Notes: generated by a model not told the origin, from the sequence alone. A DNA stretch of 64,000 nt from Mageeibacillus sp. UBA6976 (GCA_002450155.1 DJYO01000027.1:1-64000); one strand, 5' to 3'; shown: positions 27,772 through 37,695, numbered from the stretch's first letter. Translations and numbers: made by a program.

Positions 27772-29922
27772 TTACTTGATGATGTGATATCTGTTGATGA
27801 TAGGAGCTAGTGTGTTAGCTACTGTAGACATGAGCTTAATGAAGATATCGAGAGCAACGCCTACAACGTCCTTACGTGTATCACCAATTGTATCACCTGT
27901 AACTGATGCCTTGTGAGCAGGAGATCCCTTGCCGTGGCCTTCGAGCATGCCCTGCTCGATGTACTTCTTGGCATTGTCGAAAGCACCACCGGAGTTACCC
28001 ATGAAGATAGCTCTCGGGATAGCTACGATCGTAGCACCGACTAAGATACCGCCTACGAATTCAGGTCCTAAGATAAAGCCGCCGATTACAGGAATGAGGA
28101 GTGCGAGGAGTGAAGGAAGAACCATCTTGTGGATAGCTTCCTTAGCAGCCATAGCGATCATCATGTTGTAGTCAGGCTTAGCCTTACCGTCCAGAACTTC
28201 CTGAGTCATCTGCTTATCACCAACGTCAGCCATGATCTTAGCTGAATCGATAGTGTTGTCTGTGAGCATAGCGCTGAAGTACTCAACAAGAGCACCACCA
28301 AGGATACCGCCTGCTACTACGAAGAATGAAGCAAAGTTGAGTGAGAGTCCTGTGAAGCCCTCAACTGTCGTATCTGTATAGTTACCAACGTATGCCATGA
28401 TGAGGGAAACTGTAGCAAATGCTGCAGAACCGATAGCAAAACCCTTACCGATAGCTGCTGTTGTGTTACCGACTGCATCGAGCTTATCTGTGATCTTACG
28501 AACTGCAGGATCAAGGTGGCAAGCCTCTGCAAGACCGCCGGCATTATCTGCGATAGGACCGAAAGCGTCAATGGATACTGTAGCACCAACGAATGCAAGC
28601 ATTCCGAGGGCAGAGATTGCGATACCGTAAGAAGAACAGATTACACCGGATACGATGAGAGCGATGATGATTACAAGTACCGGGAGAAGAACTGATCTTG
28701 AACCGACAGCGTCACCCTTTGTTACTACGAAAGCCTCACCTTCTGTGCACATCTCAGCAAGCTTCCTGGTAGGCTTGTGATCTGTAGATGTGTAGTACTC
28801 AGTAATTACGCCGATAGCAACACCTGCGATGATACCCATTACTGAGGAGATCCAGGGAGAAGCCCATCCTGCCTTGAAGCCGTAAAGCGCGAAATCCTCA
28901 GCAGGAACATTCTTGAAGATGAAGTAAGATACAACACCGCCGAATACAACTGTGCATCCTGCAGAGATCCAGGTTGACAGGTCGAGCTCCTTAGAAGGGT
29001 TGTCGCTCATCTTCTTGATGTTTGCAAGTCCGAGACCGATAAGGCATCCTACAAGACCGCATCCTGCAAGGATTACAGGGAATAATGTTGTTGCCTTGAA
29101 GACAGTCTCAGAAACAGCTGCGTTGTGTGTCTGATAGAGAGTGACTGCGATCATAACTGAAGCAGACATTGTAGCAACGAATGATTCGAGAAGGTCTGAG
29201 CAGTTACCTGCGATATCGTTAACGTTATCACCGATAAAGTCAGCAATAGTGTTAGGGATTCTGGAGTCATCCTCAGGAAGGTCGTGACGGAGCTTTCCTA
29301 AGATGTCAGAAGAGATATCTGCAGCCTTCGTATAGTTACCACCGGCAACACGGTTGAACATAGCTACGATGGAACAACCGAGAGAATATGTGGATATTCT
29401 CATAACGAAAGGATTGCACTTGAGATTAAGGAAGAATCCCTGGCTTACTGCATCGTGGTTGATATCACCGAATACAAGAAGAATAGCAAGGAATCCGAAC
29501 ATACCAAGAGCCTGAACAGCAAGTCCGCTTATGGAACCGCCGCAAAGAGCAACCTTAACTGTCTCACCAATAGACAGGCTCTCTCTGGCCTTGTTAGAAG
29601 TACGAACATTAGCATATGTTGCGCTCTGCATTCCGAGTATACAAACGATGGAGCTCATCAGAGCACCGATAACGAATGTGATACCGCATGTCTTCTCAAC
29701 GAATAATGTGAAGACAACTGCTACACAGGCAACTACTATGCCGATACTCTTAAATTCCGTCTTAAGGAAAGTCTGGGAGCCGGAACGGATGATTCCGGAC
29801 AGTTCGATCATGTCATCTGTTCCCTCAGGCATCTTCTTAATACGGAAGTAGTTGTAAGCGATATAGATCATTGTGAGAATGACTACACCGAGTACGATCA
29901 ACCAAGATGTCATTGTAGGCAT
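27772..29922 (-). CDS. hppA: membrane-bound ion-pumping pyrophosphatase
   Basis: A 716-residue protein with about 16 membrane segments that hydrolyses pyrophosphate to pump H+ or Na+. Family motifs are present: AGGNYTKAADISSDILGK, PEDDSRIPNTIADFIGDNVND, FGPIADNAGGLAEA, and GNTTAAIGKGFAIGSAA, where Ala in GNTTAA points to the K+-dependent class. Two usually invariant stretches are altered: the common DNVGDNVGD reads DFIGDNVND, and the C-terminal GDPFKDT region reads GDTRKDV. Metal- and phosphate-binding Asp and Lys positions remain. The start at 29922 has AAGGAGGGG upstream. The pumped ion cannot be decided by eye. Confidence 0.93.
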   Translation of the reverse strand: MPTMTSWLIVLGVVILTMIYIAYNYFRIKKMPEGTDDMIELSGIIRSGSQTFLKTEFKSIGIVVACVAVVFTLFVEKTCGITFVIGALMSSIVCILGMQSATYANVRTSNKARESLSIGETVKVALCGGSISGLAVQALGMFGFLAILLVFGDINHDAVSQGFFLNLKCNPFVMRISTYSLGCSIVAMFNRVAGGNYTKAADISSDILGKLRHDLPEDDSRIPNTIADFIGDNVNDIAGNCSDLLESFVATMSASVMIAVTLYQTHNAAVSETVFKATTLFPVILAGCGLVGCLIGLGLANIKKMSDNPSKELDLSTWISAGCTVVFGGVVSYFIFKNVPAEDFALYGFKAGWASPWISSVMGIIAGVAIGVITEYYTSTDHKPTRKLAEMCTEGEAFVVTKGDAVGSRSVLLPVLVIIIALIVSGVICSSYGIAISALGMLAFVGATVSIDAFGPIADNAGGLAEACHLDPAVRKITDKLDAVGNTTAAIGKGFAIGSAAFATVSLIMAYVGNYTDTTVEGFTGLSLNFASFFVVAGGILGGALVEYFSAMLTDNTIDSAKIMADVGDKQMTQEVLDGKAKPDYNMMIAMAAKEAIHKMVLPSLLALLIPVIGGFILGPEFVGGILVGATIVAIPRAIFMGNSGGAFDNAKKYIEQGMLEGHGKGSPAHKASVTGDTIGDTRKDVVGVALDIFIKLMSTVANTLAPIINRYHIIK

Positions 29923-29966
29923 AATTGGTCCCCTCCTTATTAAAATATATTTACACAAACATTGAG

Positions 29967-29995
29967 ATTATATACATAATGAATTAGTTTGGCAA
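29967..29995 (-). promoter_or_regulatory. hppA promoter
   Basis: TTGCCA (29990-29995), 17-nt spacer, TATAAT (29967-29972), 44 nt before the hppA start codon. Confidence 0.8.
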
Positions 29996-30057
29996 TCAAA
30001 ATATTTAAATTCTAAATGCCAAAAGATCAATGTTATTAGAGGGTAACAACAGTCAGA

Positions 30058-30972
30058 TCATTCCTCAATAAGAGACCTTACAAACAGATCAGGATCAAAA
30101 TCCACGAGGTCCTCTGCTCCCTCGCCTAAACCTGCTAAAACAATAGGCTTGTGGGATACGAAGGCAGTAGCGATAGCAACGCCTCCCTTGGCACTGCCGT
30201 CAAGCTTGGTAATGCCGATATAATCCAGATCGACAGCTTCGCCAAAGCTCTCAGCCTGGATAACTGCATTCTGACCTGTGGTTGAATCAATTATAAGCAG
30301 AGACTTTATAGAAGCCTCCGGAGCCTGTCTTGCGATTATCCTGTATATCTTGGACAGCTCATCCATAAGATTCTTCTTGTTATGAAGTCTTCCTGCCGTA
30401 TCAACGATAAGAAGGTCTGCCTTGCGGGCAACAGCGGCATTAACCGCATCGAAAACAACAGCCGCAGGATCTGCGCCGTCTGTTCCCTGGGATATAACTG
30501 TGGTGGAAGTCTTCTCTCCCCAGGCCTTAAGCTGCTCTACTGCGGCAGCCCTGAAGGTATCAGCTGCGGCAAGTATGACCTTTTTGCCTTCCTTCTTATA
30601 TCTCAAAGCCAGCTTGCCTGCAGTCGTTGTCTTACCTGTGCCGTTGACACCGACCATAACGAGGATATTTAGCTTGCCATCCTCTAGTTCTATAGCCTGC
30701 TTAGGTCCCAAGATCTCACACATACAGTCAGTTACAGATTTAAGCACCGCTTCCCTGCTGTCGTCACCTGTCTTCCTGATGTTATCTTTGACACGGTCTA
30801 TTATATGTGCACTTGCCTGAACACCGCAGTCAGAACGGACCATAAGCTCCTCGAGGTCATCTAGCATGTCGTCATCGAAATGCCCGGTGCCTGCTGCGAT
30901 CCTGGTAAACCCGTTACCAAAAAACTTGCGTGTATTCTCAAGACCTCTTTTAAATGCGTCGAATAATCCCAT
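30058..30972 (-). CDS. ftsY: signal recognition particle receptor FtsY
   Basis: A 304-residue SRP GTPase that docks ribosome-nascent chain complexes at the membrane. It consists of the N and G domains only, with a very short N-terminus ([19 protein letters not shown]). GTPase motifs: G1 [29 protein letters not shown]3 DTAGR, G4 [10 protein letters not shown]. It overlaps the smc stop by 1 nt (TAATG), the common smc-ftsY arrangement. Confidence 0.96.
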   Translation of the reverse strand: MGLFDAFKRGLENTRKFFGNGFTRIAAGTGHFDDDMLDDLEELMVRSDCGVQASAHIIDRVKDNIRKTGDDSREAVLKSVTDCMCEILGPKQAIELEDGKLNILVMVGVNGTGKTTTAGKLALRYKKEGKKVILAAADTFRAAAVEQLKAWGEKTSTTVISQGTDGADPAAVVFDAVNAAVARKADLLIVDTAGRLHNKKNLMDELSKIYRIIARQAPEASIKSLLIIDSTTGQNAVIQAESFGEAVDLDYIGITKLDGSAKGGVAIATAFVSHKPIVLAGLGEGAEDLVDFDPDLFVRSLIEE

Positions 30973-33900
30973 TATTTAAGCTCCATAGACAAAATCTTTG
31001 ATATACCGCGCTCCGCCATTGTAACGCCGTACATCTGATCGCAGGCCTCCATTGTACCCTTACGGTGGGTAACGATGATGAACTGGGACTTAGTGCAGTA
31101 ACGTCTGACAAAGCCTGCGTACTGAGAGACGTTAACATCATCAAGGGCAGCATCTACCTCATCCAGGATAACAAAGGGCGACGGCTTAAGCTGCAGTATG
31201 GCAAACAGAAGCGCAATGGCTGTAAGACATCTCTCTCCGCCAGACAGAAGAGACAGGTTCTTAAGAGATTTTCCCGGCGGCTGAGCCTTGATATCGATGG
31301 CGCAGTTCAATACATCATCATTCTCAAAGTAGATCTCACATGTACCACCGCCGAAAAGGTTTGCAAATACATCCTTGAAGTTTGTATTAATTGTCTCAAA
31401 ATGTTCAACAAGCTGAGTCCTCATCTCTGTAAGGAGCTCATTTATTACCTTCTCAAGGTCTTCTTTGGCCTTAAGAATGTCATCTCTCTGGCCTGTCATG
31501 AAATCCAGCCTCTCAGACAGTTCCTTAAACTCTTCAATGGAATTAAGGTTTACAGGACCTAACTGCTTGATCTTATTCTTGAGAGTCTGGATACGCTTTT
31601 GCTGTTCAGCAGGCTTCTCAACAGGAGAGCATGAATCCTTAACATTATCGTAAGTAACCTCATAGTCTTCCCAAAGCTTGTTCTTATCCATGTCGATCTC
31701 TGTAAAATACTTATCGTACTTTGCAGTAAGGGAATTAAGTTTGGTCTGGAGACTACTTATAGCATCCGTGCTGGATCTCAGTCTGTCGCTGAATGAAGCG
31801 ATCTTGGAATTGATCTCTTCTCTTTCCGAAGCAAGCTTTGCTATCTTTTCCTCAAAGACCTTCTCTTCCTTGGTCACTTTCTCGATCTGCTTGTCGTAGC
31901 CGATTACTTCCTTGCCAAGGTTATCGTAAGACTTTCTGATCTCTTCTATCTCATTATTACGCTCAGAGATGGAGTCATTACAGCCTTTGATCTGACCCTG
32001 GATGTGCTTGATGAGATCCAGGATACCGTTACGCTCTGCGATCTTACGCTCAGCAGATGAAGATGCTTCGTTCATCCGGCTCCTGATCTTATCTATCTTG
32101 GAGTTAAACTCCCTTGCAGCCTCATTACCCTCTTCGATGCTCTCACGGTAATCAGCAAGCTGATCTGAGATCTCTTCTTCGATACGGGTAAGTTCCTCGA
32201 TATCCTCTTCGAGTCTGATCTTATCCTTGGAGCATATACCGATATTCTCCTCTATTGTGGTGCGGCTCTCCTTGAGCTCATTTAGCTTAGCTTCAATATT
32301 GTGGTACTCGGACTCAGCCTTGACCTCTTCAAGCTGAAAATACTTGAGCTGCTCCCCCAGCATGGCAAGCTCTCTTTTGAGAGTGCCGATAGTATCGTCA
32401 ACTTCCTGGCGCTGGGATTCTGACTCTGTCAATTTAGCATCAAGCTTATCGATAGAAGCCTGAAGCTTACTGATCTCCTCAGATCTTCCAAGAATGCCAA
32501 CTCCACTCTTCTTAATGCTTCCTCCTGTAAGAGATCCGCCGGGGTTAACAGAGTCACCTTCCAGAGAGATTACTTTGACCTGATGCCTGACCTTGGAGGC
32601 TATCCTTCGTGCGGAATCGAGATCGTCAGATACGATTATCCTGCCAAGGAGATTAGATACAATGTCTCTGATATCCGAGTCGCAGTTTACAAGATCAGCT
32701 GCAACACCGATAAATCCGCTGTCACGCTCTGCATTGCGCAGCAGGTCGTCATCTACGTACCTTGGACCGATATTCTCTATAGGAAGGAAAGTAACACGTC
32801 CAAGCCTTTTGTTCTTAAGCACATCAATAAGATAAGATGCATCATCTTCTGTCTTGGTGACCACATTATGGATAGCATTACCGAGAGCGATCTCTATCGC
32901 TGTGTGGTATTTCTTGTCAGTGTCTATGAGATCGCCCATAACGCCGACTATCCTGGATCTGACACCTGAGTCATCCTCAGCTTCCGACAAAAGTCTCTTA
33001 ACTGATTCAGCATAACCTTCCTTACGACGTTCAAGATCCTTAAGTGTTCTTAATTTGGATTCCTGTGAGAGGAGCTCTCTGTTATTTGTATCGAATATCT
33101 GATTGAGCTTGACCTGTCTGCCTCTTGCTTCCTCGAGTTTGGCATTGCGGACTTCAATATCAGATAAGACTTCCTTTGTCTTGGCACCTATCTCATGCCA
33201 TGCTTCATCCTTGCTCTTGAGTTCAGCCTCAAGATCCTTGGCAGAATCCTTGCCCTGAGACATAGATTCCTGCAATTCTCTTATTTTTGAATCGAGAGCT
33301 TCTATCTTTGCAGATGCTTCTACTTTTTTATTTCTGGCATCGTAGAGCTTATCAGTTATGCCCTTAGCCTCATTATCCAGCTTGAGCCTGTCTGTCTCAG
33401 ACTGCTCAAACTCCTTAGTTAATTCAGCCATCTCACTCTGGAGCTTATCAGCCAGCTGCTTAAACTCATCTGCCTGCTTTAATACAGCATCACTCTTCTC
33501 TTTCTTGGCACTAAGATCCTGTTCGAGAGCCTGCTTTTGTTCTTCTAACAGCTGGATCTCAGCCTCTGTAGAACCGATCTTCTGCTCTGCCTGATGCTGT
33601 CTCTCCTGAGACAGTTTCTTCTCAGTAAGGAGATCATGCTCCTTCTCGGTAAGATCAGATAAGAGTTGTCTGTTATCTTCTATTTCGTCTTCTAGAGATT
33701 CACTTCTCTCCAGGATCTCCTGATTGGACTTACGCAGATCAAGATACCTGTCTTCCTGCTCCTTGATCTCAGCCTCTAACTGTTCCTTGACTGTAGCCGA
33801 ATCACCTATTGCATTGCTTGCTTCAGTAATCCTGTGTACCAGGAGGTTTATCTCAGAGGTCTTAAGTTCCTCGTATGCCTTATGGTATTCTCTTGCCTTG

Positions 33901-34529
33901 CCTGACTGTTCCTCCAAAGGGCCTTTTCGCTCTTCAAGCTCGCCCAGGATATCGTTGATCCTGACAAGGTTTTGCTCAGTGGAACTAAGCTTGCGTTCAG
34001 CTTCTTCCTTCCTGACCTTGTATTTAACGATACCGGATGCTTCCTCAATGACCCTGCGCCTGTCCTCGGACTTAGTGGATAAGATCTCATCGACCCTGCC
34101 CTGTCCTACAATGGAATAGCCGTCTTTGCCAAGGCCCGTATCAAGGAATAAAGCCGTAACATCCTTAAGTCTGCAATTAACCTTATTGATCTGATACTCA
34201 GACTCACCCGATCTGTAGAGTCTGCGGGTAACCTGGATCTCCGGGAAATCGTAATTTAAGAAATGGGTGGAATTATCGAATGTAATGGTTACTTCGGCAT
34301 AGTTCATTGCTTTACGGGTAGATGTACCGCTAAAGATAACGTCCTCCATCTTGCCGCCACGCAAAGACTTGACGCTCTGCTCGCCAAGCACCCATCTGAT
34401 CGCATCAGTCACATTAGATTTACCACTGCCGTTAGGTCCGACAACTGCGGTCATACCCTTGTCGAACTCAAGCACAGTATATTCAGGGAAGGATTTGAAT
34501 CCCTGTAGTTCCAATTTCTTTAGATACAT
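30972..34529 (-). CDS. smc: chromosome segregation protein SMC
   Basis: An 1185-residue condensin ATPase. N-terminal Walker A VVGPNGSGKSNVTDAIRW at about 30-47, a first coiled coil to about 500, a hinge domain (VGVMGDLIDTDKKYHTAIEI to about 670), a second coiled coil, then the C-terminal head with LSLLSGGERCLTAIALLFA and Walker B PFVILDEVDAALDD. The signature has Cys where Ala is usual. It compacts and separates chromosomes with ScpA/ScpB, which are not in the window. It follows rnc by 14 nt. Confidence 0.97.
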   Translation of the reverse strand: MYLKKLELQGFKSFPEYTVLEFDKGMTAVVGPNGSGKSNVTDAIRWVLGEQSVKSLRGGKMEDVIFSGTSTRKAMNYAEVTITFDNSTHFLNYDFPEIQVTRRLYRSGESEYQINKVNCRLKDVTALFLDTGLGKDGYSIVGQGRVDEILSTKSEDRRRVIEEASGIVKYKVRKEEAERKLSSTEQNLVRINDILGELEERKGPLEEQSGKAREYHKAYEELKTSEINLLVHRITEASNAIGDSATVKEQLEAEIKEQEDRYLDLRKSNQEILERSESLEDEIEDNRQLLSDLTEKEHDLLTEKKLSQERQHQAEQKIGSTEAEIQLLEEQKQALEQDLSAKKEKSDAVLKQADEFKQLADKLQSEMAELTKEFEQSETDRLKLDNEAKGITDKLYDARNKKVEASAKIEALDSKIRELQESMSQGKDSAKDLEAELKSKDEAWHEIGAKTKEVLSDIEVRNAKLEEARGRQVKLNQIFDTNNRELLSQESKLRTLKDLERRKEGYAESVKRLLSEAEDDSGVRSRIVGVMGDLIDTDKKYHTAIEIALGNAIHNVVTKTEDDASYLIDVLKNKRLGRVTFLPIENIGPRYVDDDLLRNAERDSGFIGVAADLVNCDSDIRDIVSNLLGRIIVSDDLDSARRIASKVRHQVKVISLEGDSVNPGGSLTGGSIKKSGVGILGRSEEISKLQASIDKLDAKLTESESQRQEVDDTIGTLKRELAMLGEQLKYFQLEEVKAESEYHNIEAKLNELKESRTTIEENIGICSKDKIRLEEDIEELTRIEEEISDQLADYRESIEEGNEAAREFNSKIDKIRSRMNEASSSAERKIAERNGILDLIKHIQGQIKGCNDSISERNNEIEEIRKSYDNLGKEVIGYDKQIEKVTKEEKVFEEKIAKLASEREEINSKIASFSDRLRSSTDAISSLQTKLNSLTAKYDKYFTEIDMDKNKLWEDYEVTYDNVKDSCSPVEKPAEQQKRIQTLKNKIKQLGPVNLNSIEEFKELSERLDFMTGQRDDILKAKEDLEKVINELLTEMRTQLVEHFETINTNFKDVFANLFGGGTCEIYFENDDVLNCAIDIKAQPPGKSLKNLSLLSGGERCLTAIALLFAILQLKPSPFVILDEVDAALDDVNVSQYAGFVRRYCTKSQFIIVTHRKGTMEACDQMYGVTMAERGISKILSMELK

Positions 34530-34543
34530 AACGACCTATTATA

Positions 34544-35257
34544 TCACAGGTTTACGTGTGGATAACGTTCCTGATAAACCTCTATAGCTTTCCTTGCCCC
34601 TTTTTGTTCAGCATCTTTCTTAGAATGCCCCACAGCCGTTGCCAGAACCTCGTCATCGCAGAAGACAGCTACTTCAAACTCCTTCTGATGAGCAGGTCCT
34701 CTCTCATCCAAAACCTCAAAACGGATGACATGCCTCTCGCCTCTGATCTGGGCAAGCTCCAGGAGCCTGCTCTTGTAATCCAGGAAAATCTCGCCGTTTA
34801 CAGCTTTACTAATGATGCCGGAAAGATTGTTCAAGATACAATCGCGGGCTGCTTCAAAGCCGCCGTCAAAATATACGGCTGCAATAACAGCTTCGAAACA
34901 ATCAGCCAGTGTAGAATCCTTGTCATTGCCACCGCTCTGGGCTTCACCTTTGCCGAGGAGCAGGTACTCTCCCATACCAAGGTTCCTTGCTACTTCAGCA
35001 AAAGACTGCTCACATACAGATATAGCTCTCATCTTGGAAAGATAACCTTCATCCGCTTCGGGATCCATATTATATAGCTTCTCACCTACAACCAGGTCGA
35101 TAACGGCATCTCCAATGAATTCCAGTCTCTGATTGGATTCATAGTGCCCGCCACCATGCTCAAACACATATGTTGTATGAGTAAATGCAATATTTAGAAG
35201 GGATCTGTCCCTGAATGTATAACCGAGTCTTTGCTCGAATTCAGAATAGTCTTGCAT
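34544..35257 (-). CDS. rnc: ribonuclease III
   Basis: A 237-residue double-strand-specific endonuclease that processes rRNA precursors. The catalytic domain signature is NQRLEFIGDAVIDLVVGEKLY (Glu and Asp metal ligands), with a second DCFEAVIAAVYFDGG motif, and the C-terminal dsRNA-binding domain begins around DYKSRLLELAQIRG and ends KKDAEQKGARKAIE. The start at MQDYSEFEQRLGY (35257) is preferred: the frame is open 14 codons further, but those codons lie in the acpP terminator hairpin. No strong ribosome binding site is visible at either start. Confidence 0.93.
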   Translation of the reverse strand: MQDYSEFEQRLGYTFRDRSLLNIAFTHTTYVFEHGGGHYESNQRLEFIGDAVIDLVVGEKLYNMDPEADEGYLSKMRAISVCEQSFAEVARNLGMGEYLLLGKGEAQSGGNDKDSTLADCFEAVIAAVYFDGGFEAARDCILNNLSGIISKAVNGEIFLDYKSRLLELAQIRGERHVIRFEVLDERGPAHQKEFEVAVFCDDEVLATAVGHSKKDAEQKGARKAIEVYQERYPHVNL

Positions 35258-35267
35258 AGGATAGATA

Positions 35268-35310
35268 TAAATTGCGGCTGAACGCACTATTACATACATT
35301 CAGCCGCAGC
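35268..35310 (-). terminator. terminator between acpP and rnc
   Basis: Nine-bp perfect stem (gcggctgaa 35274-35282 with ttcagccgc 35299-35307) followed leftward by AATTTATAT. It would end the acpP message or reduce read-through into rnc. Confidence 0.65.
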
Positions 35311-35341
35311 TTACTTTTACTTAATTAAGTATTCACCGAGA

Positions 35342-35587
35342 TCAGGACTCTGTAAGGCTTGCGATGTACTCAACCGCATCCTTAACTGTAACAACCTTCT
35401 CAGCTACATCGTCAGGGATCTCGATATCGAATTCCTGCTCCATTGCCATAACAAGCTCAACCATGTCGAGTGAATCAGCATTGAGATCGTCAACGAAAGA
35501 AGAATCCTCTGTGATGCTCTCTTCGTCTACGCCGAGCTGATCTACGATCATCTGCTTGATGCTGTTAAAAAGTTCTTCGTTTTTCAT
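35342..35587 (-). CDS. acpP: acyl carrier protein
   Basis: An 81-residue acidic four-helix protein with the phosphopantetheine-accepting Ser in [17 protein letters not shown] (Ser at about residue 38). It carries acyl chains for fatty acid synthesis. GGAGG precedes the ATG by 9 nt. It has its own promoter and terminator and sits just upstream of rnc, as in many Firmicutes. Confidence 0.95.
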   Translation of the reverse strand: MKNEELFNSIKQMIVDQLGVDEESITEDSSFVDDLNADSLDMVELVMAMEQEFDIEIPDDVAEKVVTVKDAVEYIASLTES

Positions 35588-35626
35588 AAATAGATACCTC
35601 CGTAAGATTTTGCAATCTACAAACTG

Positions 35627-35655
35627 TTTTTAATGTAATACTTCGATTTTGTCAA
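35627..35655 (-). promoter_or_regulatory. acpP promoter with flanking inverted repeat
   Basis: TTGACA (35650-35655), 17-nt spacer, TAAAAA (35627-35632), a weak -10. A 10-bp inverted repeat (35640-35649 with 35669-35678, one wobble pair) brackets the -35 and contains TTTGA-type half sites, which could be an operator. Confidence 0.55.
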
Positions 35656-35681
35656 TAGTGTATTTTGTAAATCAAAGTAAT

Positions 35682-36299
35682 TTATCCTTTTAAATACTTC
35701 TTACCCTTGATGAGATAGTCGATACCGGATATCAAAGTCATGATCACACAGATATACATAAGTCCGTCTCCGATAACCGTTACGGCATTTACTGCAACAG
35801 GATAACCATCAAAGCCTGAACTGGTAGCCTTAAGGAGCAAAGGCTCAAACATAAGATAGATAATCGCTATCATCTGTGTTACGGTCTTTGTCTTGCCGAT
35901 CATCCTTGCTGCAATGACTTCGCCCTTGGAGGCAGCTATCATACGAAGACCGGATACGGCAAATTCTCTTAGGATAATGATCATAACAAGCCATGCTGAT
36001 ACTCTTCCTAAAGCGATAAAGCCTAAGAGGATACTGATGACCAGTATCTTATCAGCCAGAGCATCAAGAAATTTGCCCAGATCAGTAATCAGATTCTTCT
36101 TTCTTGCGATCTGGCCATCGAAATAATCAGTAAGGGATGCAATGATAAAGATACCTGCTGCAACGATCATTCCATGACTGTTGATAAAACTGTTCCAGCC
36201 CTCCGGTTCAAAACCGTATATGCTTACAGGGAGCATAAAGAGCAGAGTAAAAGGAACAAGGATTATTCTCATAAGGGATAATTTATTAGGTAGATTCAT
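35682..36299 (-). CDS. pgsA: CDP-diacylglycerol-glycerol-3-phosphate phosphatidyltransferase
   Basis: A 205-residue membrane enzyme that makes phosphatidylglycerol phosphate. The CDP-alcohol phosphotransferase signature is complete: DGQIARKKNLITDLGKFLDA followed by LADK (D-G-x2-A-R-x8-G-x3-D-x3-D). About five membrane segments. It overlaps the rimO stop by 4 nt (ATGA), a common pairing in Clostridia. Confidence 0.94.
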   Translation of the reverse strand: MNLPNKLSLMRIILVPFTLLFMLPVSIYGFEPEGWNSFINSHGMIVAAGIFIIASLTDYFDGQIARKKNLITDLGKFLDALADKILVISILLGFIALGRVSAWLVMIIILREFAVSGLRMIAASKGEVIAARMIGKTKTVTQMIAIIYLMFEPLLLKATSSGFDGYPVAVNAVTVIGDGLMYICVIMTLISGIDYLIKGKKYLKG

Positions 36300-37642
36300 A
36301 CAGTAACTCCTGTCATATCATATTCATCAGTACAGTCAACGATCTTAACCTTGACGATGTCGCCTATATTAAGCTCGCCTTCTGTTGCGGCAACAAAAAT
36401 CTTGGGATCGACCTCCGGGGATTCGCCGTAGCTCCTGCCGACGTAGAAGATGCCGTCATCAGAAACTCCGTCAATAATAACACTAATCTCAGAATTTAGG
36501 CGGGATTTTACTCTTGAAGAAGAAATTTCCCTGGCAAGTTCGTATATCTCGTCGTATCTCCGCTGCTTTATGTCATCAGGGACCTGGTCAGGCATATCAA
36601 AGGCTTTGGTGCCTTCCTCGGGAGAGAAGATAAAGCAGCCGAGCCTGTCAAATTGCCATTTTGCAAGATTTAGCTTAAGCTCTTCGAAATCTTCTTCTGT
36701 CTCTCCGGGGAATCCTACCATTACGGTAGTCCTTACTATAACACCAGGGATCCTCTCCCTGATCTTATTAAGTCTTTCGGTTATGAGCTCAGCAGTATCC
36801 TTCCTTAGCATAGCCTTAAGGATCTTATCTGATCCATGCTGAATAGGAATATCAAGATAGCTTGCGATCTTGGGATTATTAGCGATCTCATCGATGAGCT
36901 CATCATCAATGCCATCCATATAACCATACATTACACGGATTATCTCAATGCCGGAGATCTCAGATAAAGCTCTTAGAAGCTCAGCAAGCCTTCTCTTCTT
37001 ATAAAGATCGATACCGTAATTAGTCGTATCCTGAGCTGCAAGGATTATTTCCTTATAACCTTTGGATGCTATATTTCTAGCCTCTTCGATTATGTCTTCG
37101 AAAGGTCTTGAGACAAAGGTACCTCTAATAAGAGGGATAGCGCAGAAAGCACACCTGTGAAGGCATCCCTCACCTATCTTAAGCCATGCATAGCTTGGAG
37201 TGGATATATCTCTTTGAGTGGACAGATGGGCAAGACCGCCGGGCCTTCCCTCTGTATCATTGATCCTCTGTTTTCCGGCTATAAGGTCAGATACCACAGC
37301 TGCAATATCCTGATAATGAGCTGTTCCAAGGACAGCATCAACCTCGGGCATCTCTTTAAGAACTTCTCCTGAATACCTCTGAGACAGGCAGCCTGTAACA
37401 ATCAAGTATTTGAGCTTACCTGTCTTCTTATATTCAGCACATTCAAGAATTGTATTGATAGCCTCAGTCTTGGCAGATTCTATAAAGCCGCAGGTATTTA
37501 CTACGATAATGTCAGATTCGGAAACGTTATTAATTACATTATATCCACTGTCAGCAAGAATAGTTGACATACATTCGCAGTCAATAAGGTTCTTGGAACA
37601 GCCAAGCGCAATTAAGGTTATACTGATGTCTTTGTTATCCAT
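36296..37642 (-). CDS. rimO: ribosomal protein S12 methylthiotransferase RimO
   Basis: A 448-residue radical SAM enzyme that methylthiolates an Asp of ribosomal protein S12. The N-terminal UPF0004 domain carries cluster cysteines in LGCSKNLIDCE, NTCGF and TGCLSQRY; the radical SAM cluster is in EGCLHRCAFCAIPLIRG (CxxxCxxC); a C-terminal TRAM domain ends KVKIVDCTDEYDMTG. Length and order fit RimO better than MiaB, as does the pgsA neighbour. Confidence 0.94.
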   Translation of the reverse strand: MDNKDISITLIALGCSKNLIDCECMSTILADSGYNVINNVSESDIIVVNTCGFIESAKTEAINTILECAEYKKTGKLKYLIVTGCLSQRYSGEVLKEMPEVDAVLGTAHYQDIAAVVSDLIAGKQRINDTEGRPGGLAHLSTQRDISTPSYAWLKIGEGCLHRCAFCAIPLIRGTFVSRPFEDIIEEARNIASKGYKEIILAAQDTTNYGIDLYKKRRLAELLRALSEISGIEIIRVMYGYMDGIDDELIDEIANNPKIASYLDIPIQHGSDKILKAMLRKDTAELITERLNKIRERIPGVIVRTTVMVGFPGETEEDFEELKLNLAKWQFDRLGCFIFSPEEGTKAFDMPDQVPDDIKQRRYDEIYELAREISSSRVKSRLNSEISVIIDGVSDDGIFYVGRSYGESPEVDPKIFVAATEGELNIGDIVKVKIVDCTDEYDMTGVTV

Positions 37643-37650
37643 AGCAAAGA

Positions 37651-37656
37651 ATTATA
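37651..37656 (-). promoter_or_regulatory. candidate -10 element for rimO
   Basis: TATAAT reading leftward 8 nt before the rimO ATG, in the 39-nt gap after recX. It lacks a good -35 and would give an almost leaderless message, so it may be chance. Confidence 0.2.
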
Positions 37657-37667
37657 GCACAAATATT

Positions 37668-37695
37668 AAACTGAGCCACAATTATGACTCAGTTT
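37668..37695 (-). terminator. weak hairpin at the end of recX
   Basis: Eight-bp stem aaactgag / ctcagttt that begins inside the last recX codons and is followed leftward by AATATTTG, not a real T run. It may attenuate read-through from recA-recX into rimO. Confidence 0.35.
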
